Notes under the pieces: model-generated
Told to the model about the DNA's origin: nothing
Database searches by the model: none
What the model saw: the letters and a program-made list of their open reading frames with translations, nothing else
Position numbers and translations under genes: made by a program
Part shown: positions 10,653 to 20,899 of the stretch, piece after piece
Layout: every line of letters begins with the position of its first letter
Numbering within the stretch: position 1 is the stretch's first letter
NCBI GenBank assembly: GCA_946699065.1
Contig: CAMPDV010000102.1
Span: 62,001 to 126,000, forward strand
Source: Loxodes magnus
Lineage: Eukaryota > Ciliophora > Karyorelictea > Loxodida > Loxodidae
DNA length: 64,000 nt
Reading direction: 5' to 3'

Positions 10653-11784
10653 TCATAACACTATTTAAGTTTCTTAATTAATATCTCCTATATTATCTAT
10701 ATTAATAATTAATAGTTAGCCTTTCTGCTTATTGTAAAAGTTTATTTATTAGTATAATAATTTCTTCTACTAACGTTTTCCCGTTTCGATATTTGGTTGC
10801 TTTGTTTTTTTTGTTTTAGAATGTTCTTTCTTTCTCCAAAGTTTTCCAGTTCAAGATGGATAAAATTCAGTAGCTATTTCTTTCAATTTCTAGAAATTAA
10901 TATTTCGTCTGATGCTACTTCTATTCTTTTTTTTCATTGACATTTACATCTTAGGTGTAAACTTTCTGTTGAAATGTAGTATCTCTTTCTTTTTCTTTTT
11001 TTTTCTTGTCTTTCTATTTCCATGGGAATTCTTTTCGAAATCTTCTGCAAATTTTCTTCAATTTATTGGAGCCTTGAATCTTGTTCTGCTTAATTTTTTT
11101 CGTTTTGCTCTCTCTTTAATCAAATAAAATTTTCCAAACCTGTCATTTGTTATTAGACTCCGACTTTGCTTTTAGATCAACCATCCGGATCCCATCATTA
11201 TCTTCATGCTTTATGGGGTTTTGACTTATTTCGTAAATTTCTTCTTTCTATGAGTCAAATCCTCTTCGATTTTTAATATTTTTGATAAGCTTTTTATTTA
11301 GCTGTTTTTCTATTGAGAATCTATTTGTACTACTTTAATTTTATCTAATCAAAAGTGTCAAGGCTTAATTAATTTATTTTATTTCGTCTACTTTATTTAT
11401 TTTTTATTTTTTGCATATTAATTTCAGTTATTTAGTTGAGTGATTTCATTTTCAGTTTTCACTGAAAATATTTAGAAATTTTTTAATTTTTATGTTCGAA
11501 TTATTTCTTTAACTTCTATTTGTCCATTGATGATTGTTGTACAGATAGTTTTTAATTTTCATATTACATATTTTAAAGATTTTCTAGAATATAAAGCTTT
11601 GAATCCATTTTAATTTATTACTGTGGGTGTCATTTCTTAATTTTCTAATTTTCTTCTTGCTAGTCAATTATTGGTCTGAAGAAAGTTGGATTTGTTAAAT
11701 CTAAGACATTGTAAGAAAAAAAACTACTGGCTTTCTCTCCTGCTCTGAGGAGATGGTAAAAAATTTCTTCCAGAAACCTGCCAT
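10653..11784 (-). CDS. Divergent zinc-knuckle-family copy, frame change unresolved
   Basis: The start MAGFWKKFFTISSEQERKP matches the family N-terminus. After about 60 codons the protein-like frame shifts. A 25-nt GT...AG segment near 11582-11606 would restore it, giving about 368 residues to TGA 10653-10655, but it lacks the usual U-rich look. The second part has coiled coil (VKTENEITQLNN), a very Lys/Arg-rich stretch and a C-terminal TGKLWRKKEH resembling GQLYRKKMY in the sister copies. I could not find a knuckle. It lies head-to-tail behind the copy at 11928-12801, about 145 bases away. Confidence 0.4.
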
Positions 11785-11927
11785 TTTTTATATATGATTA
11801 ATATCTCGTTTTTCTTTTTTATAATTACTACACATTTTACTAAATTAAATACTCAGATTAATAATATTAATAATGATAATAAAATAAAATTTGACAATCT
11901 CGAAGGAATTTCACCTGTTCCTGCAGA

Positions 11928-12801
11928 TCACCGAATTGCTCCAGGATTTATTAAAAATGTTTTAAAATTTGATCTCTTCTCTCTCACTTGGTCATATTGT
12001 CTTCGGTTTCATCTTCCATTCTGTTCTGATTTCTTTCTGAAGAATCTTGTCAAGTTCATTCATACAAAATTTTTCTCTAATTCTTCTCTATTACAGTTGA
12101 TGTTTTTTCCTTTGTTGCGCTTGTAATTTTCTTTGCTTTGCTCAGTATTAATTCTTGAAATTTGGAAATTTCTTGCATCTTCTTCATATACGATTTCCCG
12201 AAATACAATAATAACATCTTTTCTGAATATTTTAAGTTTTCTTGTGTCTTCCTTCTCAATCAACATTGGATCACTTCTTTGCTCATTTTACTCTATTTGT
12301 CGTTGCAGTTTCTCTTCTATTTTTTCAAGTCTATTGTCCAGTTCTGTCTGCTTTTGAATCTAATTTTGGGATTAGCTATTCTGATTTTGTGATATGTTCC
12401 AAAAAGCGCTTATTTCTCTTTCCTAGGACATGTGTCTTGATTCTATTTCTTCTGCTAGGTTAAACTGTTGCATTAGCTTCTCATTGTCCTTCTTTAACTT
12501 CTTGATCTCTTCCTGGAGATTTAGTGCCACTTTGATGAACTATTCCATGCTCATCTGGCCAGAAGGATTAAATTCTGATACTTCTAATGCAAAGCAGACT
12601 TCATCTGCTTTCTGGGCTTCTTCTGAGACGTTGGGGTGATTACATGGGAGACTTTCTTAGATTACTTCTGTTCTTCTTGGATATATGTTCCGGATTATTA
12701 AAAAAAGGTTAAGGTTAAGTAAAAGAAGACTGGCTGAGAGTGTTTTCTGGTTACCTCTCCTTCTTGAAGGTGGTGTAGAAACCTTATTTGAAGTCTTCCA
12801 T
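11928..12801 (-). pseudogene. Zinc-knuckle-family copy with three-Cys knuckle, frames shifted
   Basis: ATG 12801 begins MEDFKQGFYTTFKKER. A second frame carries a long acidic and coiled-coil part (EAQKADEVCFALEVSEF, FWNISQNQNSQSQNQIQKQT). At 12175-12216 a third frame spells C-Y-Y-C-I-S-G-N-R-I-W-R-R-C, a zinc knuckle with all three Cys but His changed to Arg (CAT to CGT). After it FCMNELDKILQKEI and an Arg-rich tail follow. Two frame changes within 900 bases mean decay, unplaced introns or frameshifting. Ends are approximate: in-frame TGA at 11928-11930, another at 11853. Confidence 0.5.
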
Positions 12802-12819
12802 TTTTTTTACAATAATCAA

Positions 12820-13440
12820 ATTAATTAAAATAAATTTAAATTATATTTCAATACATTTTTCATACATAACTTCTTTTTTATACTTTTATAAATATTTTTC
12901 AACTTTTAAAAAATTCCCTTTCCTTTTTAACTTTATTGAAAAAGAAATTTAACTTATATTTATAATCAAATTTTAAACCATTTTTCTTAGAATTTCGATC
13001 ATAATTTCTACTTTTTTTTAATTTTTTAATTTTGATCATTTCAAAATTTATTTGATTAAAATTTATTAAATTTTTTCCTTTTTAATTAAATAATTTTTTA
13101 GATAAATTTAAGTTTTTAATTTAAAATATTATGTTTACCCTTAAAAAGGAAATTCATTCTTCTATTAAAGATTTTATCAAATGCTTTTAAATTTTTATAT
13201 TGATCTAATCATTTTATAATCAAACTGTTTTATTTTTCTTTATTTCTAACATTTAAGTATTATTGTTACTAGCTTCCTACAAAATGACTACTCAATTTAG
13301 AGTAAAAATCTCTTTTTTAAATATAAAGTTAAATTCTAATTCTCTAATTATATTTATTTCCTTTTTTCTATTTTAAGGACGCTTTCATTATTTAAACATG
13401 ATTTTCATTTCATTTTTTTTCTTTTAATGTCGTCTTGCTT
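12820..13440. other. A/T-rich gap
   Basis: Very A/T-rich with long T and A runs. I see no coding signal on either strand. It probably holds the upstream region of the minus-strand gene starting at 12801. Confidence 0.5.
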
Positions 13441-13466
13441 TAGAAAAGAGAGGTAATTAAGAATAG

Positions 13467-14285
13467 ATGATTAAAAAAAATGAGGATATTGAAAATGATT
13501 AAAAAATAAATGGAATCTTCGTTATAATATCATGACAAGCAACTAAAAGAAAATTAGATTAGTACTTCAATAATATAAATGGACTGTGTAAATTTTAACA
13601 GATAATTCGAGAAAATTAAATAAGTTCTTAGAAAAAATTATTTACGAATCTTCAATCTTTTAGAGAGATTAAGAGTGCAATTAAACAAATTTAAATAAAT
13701 AAATAAATAAATTTAGGAAATAAACTCATAAAAAGAACTTGCTCAAATAAAATCGTAAATAAATGTTTAGCTGTATCGTCAATCCTAATACAATTCAGCT
13801 AGGGAAGTTTTAATGAAAATATGAAGCACCTAGAGCTGATATTTTGATTATTTAAGTATATGATAAAAAATAAATTTAATTAATGGAAATAAGTCAAATA
13901 TTGGAAAAAACTAAAAGGTTAATTCTTCTAAAACTGAAATAAAAAGGAGATATTGATATTTAAATTTTTTACATTTCAAAAAATATTTTTTAATGTTGCA
14001 ATGAAGGTGCCATAACGTGGAACACACCTCCATGCAGAAGTTTTTGTATTTTGCTATTAAAATTTAACAAGATAGACTAAAAATTGAGGCAAGATTTTTT
14101 CACGGATTTAATGGGTGGGCAGTAATTTATTAAAAAGTTCTTCCTTAACTTTTAATTTTCTTGCAATTTCCAACTTTCAAAGAATATTGACAAAAGTCAT
14201 TTTGATCTTGAAAGTTGGAAATATATTCTTGTAGTTTCAATATGACTTGCATTTGCTTTATTATCTTGTTAAATCTAAGCTCTGT
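13467..14285 (+). other. Possible coding region, frames unresolved
   Basis: An ATG at 13467 opens a frame with a polar helix-like sequence (MIKKNEDIENDQKING...). From about 13788 another frame looks better (KYEAPRADILIIQVYDKKQ, then a Cys-containing part around TPPCRSF). One or two small introns could join them, but I could not place them. No family recognised. Confidence 0.25.
14166..14222. repeat. Perfect 15-bp inverted repeat (stem-loop)
   Basis: ATTTCCAACTTTCAA at 14166-14180 is repeated in reverse complement at 14208-14222, with a 27-base loop. The stem is perfect. Possible RNA hairpin or binding site; role unknown. Confidence 0.7.
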
Positions 14286-14435
14286 ATATGTGAAGGAAAA
14301 GAAATTTTTAAATATATTTTAGAATGTGTCTAATTTAAGAATTTACTTAGTAATATTTCCTATAAATTGTATAAAGGGAAACAATTTATAAATAAATATA
14401 CTAGAGATAGCAAACTTATAAATAATAATCAGAAA

Positions 14436-14675
14436 ATGACCTAAGAATCAAAATTTTCAAACTTACTAAGAAAAAGGTAATATTTGATTAGAAAAAATAT
14501 AAAAATAACTAGAGGTATAATAAGAACAAAAAACCCTTCTTAAGAGTAAATTTGAAATGAGGAAAGTGGAAAGAAGAAAGAAGAAAGGTTAGAAAAAGTT
14601 ATGATATTTATAAATTTAAATTAAATAAAACATCTGAATTTAAATCAGAAATTTTATATAAATAAATAAATTTGA
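14436..14675 (+). CDS. Possible 79-residue basic ORF
   Basis: ATG to TGA with one internal TGA read as Trp; Lys/Asn/Ile-rich. Chance ORFs of this length are common with this code, so support is weak. The third 38-nt stem-loop starts two bases after its stop. Confidence 0.2.
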
Positions 14676-14676
14676 C

Positions 14677-14714
14677 TATAGAGCGCGAAGTACCTCGTTG
14701 GCGTGCAGCTCTTT
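14677..14714 (+). other. 38-nt stem-loop element, copy 3
   Basis: TATAGAGC, 12 variable bases, GTTGGCGTGCAGCTCTTT. Identical spacing to the copies in the inverted repeat, but the flanks are unrelated. The outer stem AGAGC/GCTCT is complete here, and the inner GCGC/GTGC replaces GCAT/ATGC. Confidence 0.5.
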
Positions 14715-15278
14715 ATAATAAACTTTTAATTCAAGTGATTTATTATTATAAATTCCTTTGATAGAGCAAATTTTACTATTATTTTAACATTAAAATCTCA
14801 ATGCCAGAGTCTTGCCCTTTTAATTAATTAGTAGATATTTTTCAATTATCGATTTAATCTTTTTATTTTTTTAAAGTTCTATACTGCTTTTAATTGATAT
14901 ATCTTTAAAATCTAACTTTAAATATTTTAGATAATTAAGTCTATTTATTTATTTAGATGCATATGTTCCAATATAATTATTTTATCTATTTAGCTAAAAT
15001 TTCCGATTTTAATTTATTTAACGATCTATTGAATACATTAGTGAATCTCCTTTTTATAATTTTCTATTACTCATTTCTTAATTATACTTATAAATAAATA
15101 ATAACTATACATTTCTTTTTAATTACATGACAATTCTAATTATTAACTATCTAATTTTTTAGATTATTTATGACGATGAAAACTAAATTTAAGAATTTAA
15201 AAGATTCATTGATTTAAGAGGATTTGAAACCTCTTTATCGAAGGACTGGTTTTTTCTTGTGACTGAATCACTTTCTAC

Positions 15279-16059
15279 TCATCCTCTCACTTGGTGCAAT
15301 GTATACTCTTTTTTTATAGATTTGTCCTTTTCTGTATGAAAAAAATTGATTTCAGTAGATTTTTCTCCCTTGAATGTTTCATTTTAATTTCTAATTCTTT
15401 CACTTTCCCTTTCGTAGTTATATTATTTTTTTGTTTTGAAAATTATAAAGTTTCTGAAAAAATGGCAATTGCTTTTGCACACAGTGTATTTTTTATGGGT
15501 TAAATTTTAATTCAGATCTATTGCAATAATTTCTCCAGTTTCATCATAGTTTTTTATTTCTCTGCATTCTTTTATGCAATATTATTGAAATCATTATCTT
15601 CTTTCCTAAGAGTTTTCTTCATTCAAAATCTTCAATATTTATTCAACATTCATGAAATTCTAATTGATGACTCCAAATTCACTAAATAATCTATCTAAAT
15701 CCTGTCATTATGCATTTAGAAGTTCTCCTTCCTCTCCTTTAGCCCAACTAATTGAATTCTAAGGTTTTTTCTCCAATCTGAGATTTTGAACTCTTCTTTG
15801 TGCTCTAAGAATGCTTCAAGCACTAAAAGTTTATATTTCCTTTATTGTGGCATTACGAATTGTCGCACTGCTACAGCTTCCATTTATATGACCTTCTTTG
15901 GCTGCTCTTCTTCAATGAGAATTGCTGGAATCCCTTTTTATGTTTTGTCTTATTTTTTATTTAGCTTTGAGAGTTCCCACATCTGATATCTTTCAGATTT
16001 CTGCTTTTTTTCTATTTCTCAGTGACGTTGTAAAATTCTTTTTGCCACCTGGAAGCTAT
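15279..16059 (-). pseudogene. Zinc-knuckle-family copy, start lost
   Basis: The N-terminus aligns with MAGFWKKFF of the 10653-11784 copy, but the ATG is ATA at 16059 (IASRWQKEFYN). After one frame change a long frame (EEGELLNAQWQDLDRLFSEF, then KKYTVCKSNCHFFRNF) runs to TGA 15279-15281. The knuckle position keeps one Cys and His. The downstream block YRKGQIYKKRVYI matches GQLYRKKMYI but is in a third frame. Probably a decayed copy. Confidence 0.45.
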
Positions 16060-16139
16060 TTTTCTAGTATATTTAAGATTATTTTTTTAATTTTGTTTAT
16101 ACCTTTTTACTATTCTCTACAGTTATTACTAAAATGATT

Positions 16140-17210
16140 AATGAATAAAAAATAATAATTTTATTAATATTTCATTGGATGGCTAATCTCAAGCTAAAAT
16201 AAACTTATTATTTAAATTTTATTTATTTTTTCTTGTAAACTTTTATATATATTTTGATTAAAAAATTCATATACAATTTTTATTTTTCTCAATGAATATT
16301 GTCTTTTAATAGCTAGCGTTGCTGAAATTGAACATAAAATTAAAAAAAACTTGATTTTTTTTGCTTTTTTTGTATTTATTATTACTAATATTTTTCTATT
16401 ACTAATGATGAACTAGATTCTACTAAGTTTTAATTCAATTTTCTTCACTGTTACTGTAATTTATTTTCTATAAAATTGCATTTGAATAATTTTAAGAAAT
16501 TAAACTTTTTTCTTTTTTAAATTTAGAAATTTAACTTGCCAATTTGTGTAATTTCACTTCAATAAGAAATTCACATATTATATTTTTAACTTTTTAAGTT
16601 ATCAAAATATTGCTAGTTCTATTTTATATTAATATTCTATTATCTTTTATCTTAAAGTATTGAGAAATATGAACTTCTTCCTTTATAATCATAATTAACT
16701 TAATTTAGTTGAACTAAAAAGCAAATTTCTTTCGGTTTTTTATTTTTTCTTTTGATGTATTCAGTTTGTGAAGATTCCTTGCAGGTTTTGTTTTCTATTT
16801 TTGGTATAGTTAATATAAAAAAATGTATTTATAAATGTGAAATAACCTTGTCTTAGTAGCTACTAGAATTGAGGAAAGATTTTGAAAATAAGTGTTGACT
16901 AAATATTAATTTATTTGAAATGCTATAAAATTAGAAAGATAATTAAAGTTAGTTATGGATTGAGATTCATTTAAATAAAATGCCCAGATATAAGGGTAAA
17001 ATAAATTTATATCTTAATTTCCAGCGAAAAAAAATCTCTCACTGAAACTTAACTTTTCATATAATCGAAATCTTTCTCGAGTTAAGCTGAAGAATTATAC
17101 TCCATGCTATTCCAGATTCCAACTCTAATTTTGATGAATCAAGAAAAGAAAAACTAAGGAAATCTTGCTCTATAAAACTCGTAAGAAACAGTATTAGTTA
17201 CTAGCTAGTA
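16140..17210. other. Gap without recognised gene
   Basis: A/T-rich, with T-rich runs; no reading on either strand looks like protein over more than about 40 codons. It separates the zinc-knuckle cluster from the duplicated unit that starts near 17210. Confidence 0.45.
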
Positions 17211-17703
17211 TTATTATATAATTAATTTATAAAAGGTTAAAGCTTTCTTAAAATATACTGAAATCTAAGTTTTTATGATTTATTAGTAATATTAAGATTA
17301 TAAATTTATAGCCTCCTAATATTTAATTCTAATCAAATATCTATCTAGTTTTATTTTAAGCAAAAATATGTTTAAGCTCTATTAATGAACACTTTAACTT
17401 AATTTTATCTAGAAATATTAGTTAAATTTAAACAAGTTCCTAAATAGAAAATTTGTTTATTTTTAAGTTTTTAATTCACTTTGTACTAAGCTACTATATT
17501 TTTAATTTCTTCTAAGTAAGAAACTTTAAAAATTTATTTTTATCAATAGATTTGAAAAAATTGAAAAGTGTTTTAAATTAAGAATATCTGAAATATAATA
17601 AAAGTAGATGCTTGAATAAATAGTTCTTCTATCATCTAATTTGAATTTAGAATTTTTTTTAAAATTAGATATATCTTAAGTAAAGTTAGATAAGTTAAGT
17701 ATG

Positions 17704-20700
17704 TCAACAGGCCTAGTTAATACTTATTGGATTATTACTTATTTGGACTCCTGTATTTATATTTTGTTATCCAATCATTGTATTTACGTTTGAAGTGTTA
17801 TTAGAAATATTGAAACCTCCCATGCCTCCCATTCCTCCCATTCCTCCCATTCCTCCCATGCCCATTCCACCCATTCCTCCCATTCCTCCCATGCCCATTC
17901 CACCCATTCCTCCCATTCCTCCCATGCCCATTCCACCCATATTAAATCCTCCCATTGACTATTAAATAGTATTATTAACCTAAAATATTAAAATTTACAA
18001 AGTTATTAATGTTTCCTAAATTCATACCTTAATTCATACCAAAATTCATGCCTTAGTTCATCATCTACTATTGCTATTAATATTGTTGTTATTGATTAGG
18101 ATGAACGATTTGAGTTTATTGGACTGGTGGAGCTTGTTGAAAAGTATTAATTATTATTATTAAGGTACTATATTTTGCTATTATTATTGGTTTTATTATT
18201 GATACTTAAGTTTATTGAGGCTGAGACTCTTTTTTCTACTAATTTTTAGCATTTTCTTATCATTACAAACGTTTTTAATTTTACTTTTTATTAGCTGGGG
18301 CAATGAATGCAACTTTCAGTCATAATTTAACTTGCTAACCCTGAATAACAGGATAAAAATCATATTTATAAGATTCTTTGCTGAGCACTTTTTTATATTT
18401 GGATAAAGTTATTACTTTTGCAGAAGGATAGTTCTGAAAAACTTCTTTCACTACATTTGTTTATTTCTCATATTTATCATAGTCCTATAATATAAAAATA
18501 AGTTAACTGTCACCTAGATCAGAAAAACACTTCTTTACTTTTTTGTAACGATCTTTTTAAAGTTCTTCAGAAATAGGATCTTCACTCTTTGAATCAGAAA
18601 GCAAAATTAAAATAGGAATTGTTTTTTGTTCTTAAAGTAACTTGTCATAAATATGTTACCCAAGCTCTGTATTATTCTTCTTCTTATCGCCAATTATTAA
18701 CAAATGTCTGGGCTAATCATTTTAATTATTTTATTCTGGCCTCAAAAATCTTTCTAAAACTATAAATGCAGAAGTTAAATTAGCTTCTTCAGTAAACTGA
18801 TCTGAAAATTCAATTTATTTAAGATACTCAGTATTTTCAGCGAAATATCCTTTTTTTTGCTTAGTTTAGTTTCATTAAGTCAATTATTATTTCAGATATT
18901 TTTATGTTTCAGCGTCGAAACCCTCTTAATTTTTTGATTAAGAAGAAGTTTTAGCTTATTCCGAATTGTTTGCGTTTTTAGAAGAATTAGCTTTGGCTTA
19001 CTAAGGATTCTTCTTCCAGTTCTCTCTATTTTGTTATGCTTATTAAGATTATGGTTGCAAAAACATTATATAGAGATATTCTTCCAACACTTTTCCTTGC
19101 TTAACAGGAGAAAAAAGTTCTTTATAATTCTGAATGGAGAGTATTTCCTGCCATTTAGACAAAGTTATTATTTTAGCTTAAGGATATGTTTCAAACGCTT
19201 CTTTCACTACATTAACATTGCTTTATTATTAGTCATAGTTTTCTAAAATAAATATTACTTCACTGTCATTATACCCTTATATTTAGTTTCTAATTTATTT
19301 ATAGTGCTATTTTTTTAATTCATCTGAGATAGGATCTTGACTACTTTAATTTTTGAGATCTATTTTAAAAGGAACTGAATTACCATCCTCTAGTAAAATT
19401 TCGAAAATCGCAGAAGCAATCTAACTTATCTGGTCTGAATCATCTGTAAATATTAGCAAGTGTCTTGGCTAGTTTGATATTTTTTACTTATCAAAATTTT
19501 AATCTGCCTATAAAAATTAATAAATAAAAGGCAGTCCTTATAAGATCTATTAGCTATTAATAAATTCAGTTTAAAATAAGACTTTTTGACTTAAATATCA
19601 TCTAATATAGTTTTTAGAAGTATTTTGACTGTTTTTTTGCTTTAATTCACTTATTTCTATTTATTATCTTTCCAAATAAACGTTGATATCAAGTTAAAAT
19701 CCTTTTTCTGCTATATATTTTCACTCTGATTTGTAATAATTACTTTCATCTAATAAAATTCTCACTTTCTTATGTATTTTCTAGTCGTTATAGTATTAAG
19801 TTAATAATTGCTATATCTTTTAGTATTTAAAATTCTAAATAAGTCCAAATATAAAAGCTTGCTAAATTCTTCAACCGCATTTCCAATTAAAAATTGAGCT
19901 TTTTTCATCCATTACTTCTTTAAGACCTTTAAAATTTTGCCCATCTCCAAATACGATTTTATCAATAAGGCTCTCGCTGTCACAAATGTAGCAAATTTAG
20001 AAAAGAGTTTCAGTTAGATATATTTTGGATCTATTAGATTTATGGCTTTTATAAATTGTTATTAAATTCTAAATAATTTCATTATTTCAGAAATCTTAAT
20101 CTCTATTCTTACTTTCTTATTAGATTATTTTTGTTAATCCATCCATGTAGAAAGCCAATTCTATTAAATTCTTATCTAATATTTTTTAATCTCCATACTT
20201 TACTATTTCTCAGAGTGTTTTAAGAGCTAGTCCGACATCTTTTTTGAAATAAATCGTGATTAAAGTTTGAGCTAGCCTAATTACATTTTTTATAAGTGGA
20301 GTTTCATTTTTTGTATTTAAAATGCCCTTTCTTATCATAATAAATTCAAGTCAAAGTCCATAATCAAAATTATCAGAATCTGATTAGGATAAAGTACTTA
20401 TTATATTAACTATATTTTCTAATTCTAATTGAAGCGATTTTTCAATGAAGTTTTCTTTTAAGAAATTATAAATTAAAAATCTAGTCAGTTTAGCTACTTA
20501 CTTTAGTTCAGCTAAAAAATTGCCTCTACCTCTATTAAAGAATAAAATTTTCATGGTTTAGATTAGATTCTTTATAATTTCATAAGGCGCTTGTAGCTTA
20601 TTCAAGTCTAAATTCTGAAGTTATTATCTATAGAATCTTATATCAGATCTGACACCACTTTATGCTTACTATAGGATTTGCTAAGTAAACTAGTCTGCTT

Positions 20701-20869
20701 CCTTCTATATTTGGTCATTTGATATTAAATTGCTAGACTCATAAAACTATTCTTTTGCTTATTCTGCTTCCTCTTTCTTTTTTACTTTGAAATTTTTAAT
20801 CTATTCCGACTAAGAAGGCTTTTCCATAGTCGATTCAGATACTTTTGCTTTACCTCCAGCACAACCCAT
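17704..20869 (-). CDS. Acylated-type MGC protein with two related alpha/beta domains and Met/Gly tail, paralog 1
   Basis: ATG 20869 to TGA 17704-17706; removing one 19-nt intron gives 1048 residues in one frame. It begins MGCAGGK, a typical N-myristoylation plus palmitoylation signal, so a membrane-edge location is likely. Residues of about 20-70 are a charged helix, then comes an alpha-helical region of about 350 residues, perhaps ARM/HEAT-like. Two related domains follow. The first has PRHLLIFTDDSD and EVIFILENYD; the second has PRHLLIIGDKKKN, TIPILILLSDSKSEDPIS and QLIFILQDYD. Each ends in a KxITLSK strand. They look Rossmann/vWA-like but lack a MIDAS motif I can recognise. The C-terminus is Gln-rich, then MNQGMNFG and Gly-Gly-Met repeats. 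Family not recognised. Confidence 0.8.
17826..17945. repeat. Tandem repeat coding (Met)GlyGlyMet tail
   Basis: Units of 33 bp coding an 11-residue MGMGGMGGMGG pattern, near-identical between units, within the C-terminus of the minus-strand gene. In the paralog the same place has shrunk to about one unit. Confidence 0.85.
17980..17998 (-). other. 19-nt intron
   Basis: GTAAATTTTAATATTTTAG on the minus strand. It joins GNINNF to VNNTIQQSMGGF and is conserved in position and length in the paralog. Confidence 0.85.
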
Positions 20870-20899
20870 TTATTATTTTTCATAAAAAGCTAGCTTATA

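Noticed and set aside
10912..12639. Several plus-strand Phe/Leu/Ser-rich ORFs
   Set aside because: Shadows of the minus-strand coiled-coil copies; AAG/GAA codons read backwards as CTT/TTC.
13788..14285. PPC motif as a cytosine DNA methyltransferase
   Set aside because: Only TPPCRSF is reminiscent; none of the other methyltransferase motifs is present and the frame is uncertain.
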